A DNA stretch of 64,000 nt, from contig NZ_JH992940.1 of assembly GCF_000315485.1 (NCBI RefSeq), positions 1,214,164-1,278,163 of the forward strand, in the 5' to 3' direction. The notes beneath the pieces are model-generated. The model saw only the letters and a list, made by a program, of their open reading frames with translations, did no database searches and had not been told where the DNA came from. Below are positions 62,946-64,000 of this stretch, one piece after another; the first letter of the stretch is position 1, and each line of letters starts with the position of its first letter. The stretch comes from Bacteroides oleiciplenus YIT 12058 (GTDB taxonomy: Bacteria > Bacteroidota > Bacteroidia > Bacteroidales > Bacteroidaceae). The position numbers and the translations under genes are program-made.

Positions 62946-63951
62946 TTATCCGCACTCTTTCATCCCCTTTTTCAGAGATTTGCAGATAGACCAGTAGTTG
63001 AGATTAGGGAATATGAGATTGTCTTCCTGACAGGGTCGGTAACGCTCGATAATCTGCAAAGGAGTATCCAACAGTTTCACTTGGAACGGCACTTTTGTCT
63101 TGTACCGTTTGGACAATATCCACTTCTCACCATTCACTTCTACGATGTTGCTATTGGTTAGTTCCTTGATGTCCACGAAAGAGAGGGCAGTGAAGCTGGC
63201 GAAAACAAAAATGTCACGAATATAGAACAGTTGGACATCCCCAACTCGTGCGTCATCAACGTTTTCAGTTCATCTTCCGTCAGGAACTCACGTTCCGTCA
63301 CATTAGGGCTGATGTGGAATTGGGCAAACGTTTTTTTCGGTATTAGTCCGTTAAAGTGCACACACATGACAACGCCTTTCAGCCACATGCATTTTTCCCA
63401 TATCGTCCCGTTGTGAAGTCCCGCTTTCGTTGATAGGTAGGCTGCAAACCCCTTGATGAAGTCGGGCTTAATCTCCAGCATGAACATATCCGTCCGTCTG
63501 TAAAAAGACTTGATGAACGCTGCCACATGGTTTCTTGCCACCACCCGTGAACGGTGGTTGCCATTACCCTGTCTTTTCCGACACGCTTCTTGAATACTTC
63601 GTTCTCACGTCCGGACGCTTTGAGCAGTGTCTCATACTCACTGCCGATACCCTGATAAGCATTGCTCACCATTTCAGCCGTCACGAACGCTTCACGGTCG
63701 AATATACGCAGGTAGTGCTTGATGATTTGAGCCTTGATGTTGTCAAGGGCAAGGTTGATATCACGTACTTCCGCACTCTTGCCTTTCGCCCTGTTCCCTT
63801 TCACGTCCCAAAGCGTTTTCGGGATACTCTACTTATAGCTGAACTGCGTCACAATCCCGTTAATCGTTACCCGTCCTATGATGCGGACAATATCGTTTTT
63901 CTCCTTGTTGCCGTTCACGTAGAACAGCACTTTGAATGTACTTCTTGCCAT
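62946..63951 (-). pseudogene. Decayed tyrosine recombinase (CTn-type integrase)
   Basis: Starts at ATG 63951 (ARSTFKVLFYVNGNKEKN, as in element integrases) and is interrupted by TAG after QFSYK (about 63827), then by frameshifts near 63545-63380 and 63200. Pieces read KGNRAKGKSAEVRDINLALD, IKPDFIKGFAAYLSTKAG, FLTEDELKTLMTHEL and IKELTNSNIVEVNGEKWILS. The catalytic HxxR and Tyr boxes are missing at the left end. It is a remnant of a third integrative element, inactive. Confidence 0.8.
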
Positions 63952-64000
63952 ACTCGTTTTTTAAGTTTAAAATTAAGTATCAATGAGTTATGCCTTGTAA

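Overview
The window looks like a Bacteroides chromosome (or a very close relative). Support comes from repeated -7 promoter elements of the Bacteroides form TAnnTTTG, a SusC/SusD pair, Bacteroidota lipoproteins and DUF families, MutS2 next to a single-chain iron-sulfur L-serine dehydratase, and the kind of mobile elements seen in these gut bacteria. All calls rest on reading the sequence; no database search was run.

Region 1 (1-11.3 kb) is the right part of a mobilizable element lying against the 3' end of tRNA-Ser(TGA). It has the end of a tyrosine integrase, a YhcG/DUF1016-type nuclease, an unknown gene, a DUF3853 HTH protein, a RepA-like ATPase, a Toprim primase, a row of five hairpins (candidate oriT), a MobV-type relaxase, and a cargo block (lipoprotein, secreted repeat protein, membrane-anchored UvrD helicase with a nuclease-like insert) preceded by a promoter and a nested RNA structure.

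Region 2 (11.5-23.4 kb) is core chromosome: mutS2, sdaA, two PepSY-like exported proteins, a response regulator/histidine kinase pair, a DUF4738-like lipoprotein, a second MutS2-like gene without the Smr domain, a membrane metallophosphoesterase, DUF4248 and an HU-like protein. Region 3 (23.6-33.7 kb) is a minus-strand RHS/YD-repeat locus: TPR membrane regulator, DUF3244 protein, a protein with a C-terminal sorting-like domain, two large YD-repeat proteins, and a four-helix membrane protein. The second YD-repeat protein ends in a lipase-like domain, so its tail and the membrane protein form a candidate polymorphic toxin/immunity pair. Region 4 (33.7-38.9 kb) holds an HU-like protein with a structured leader, a beta-helix lipoprotein, small lipoproteins and a DJ-1/PfpI protein.

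Region 5 (about 38.97-48.84 kb) is clearly GC-richer than its flanks and is a second mobilizable element: IntDOT-like integrase, long cruciforms, a GNAT protein with a 55-residue partner (candidate toxin-antitoxin), a sigma-like protein, two HTH proteins, a DUF3408 protein, MobC, relaxase, a coiled-coil membrane protein, and a second tyrosine recombinase cut off before its catalytic box.

Region 6 (48.9-63.95 kb) is an AraC-linked redox/hydrolase cluster (lactonase, CMD-hydrolase fusion, Tat-exported aldo/keto reductase, lipoprotein hydrolase, flavodoxin) split by a block with a SusC/SusD pair, a Crp/Fnr regulator and an exported PPC-domain protein. A duplicated promoter and a 29-codon vestige of the aldo/keto reductase gene mark the rearrangement. 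Two genes at the edges of this cluster carry single-base frameshifts, and the window closes with a decayed integrase.
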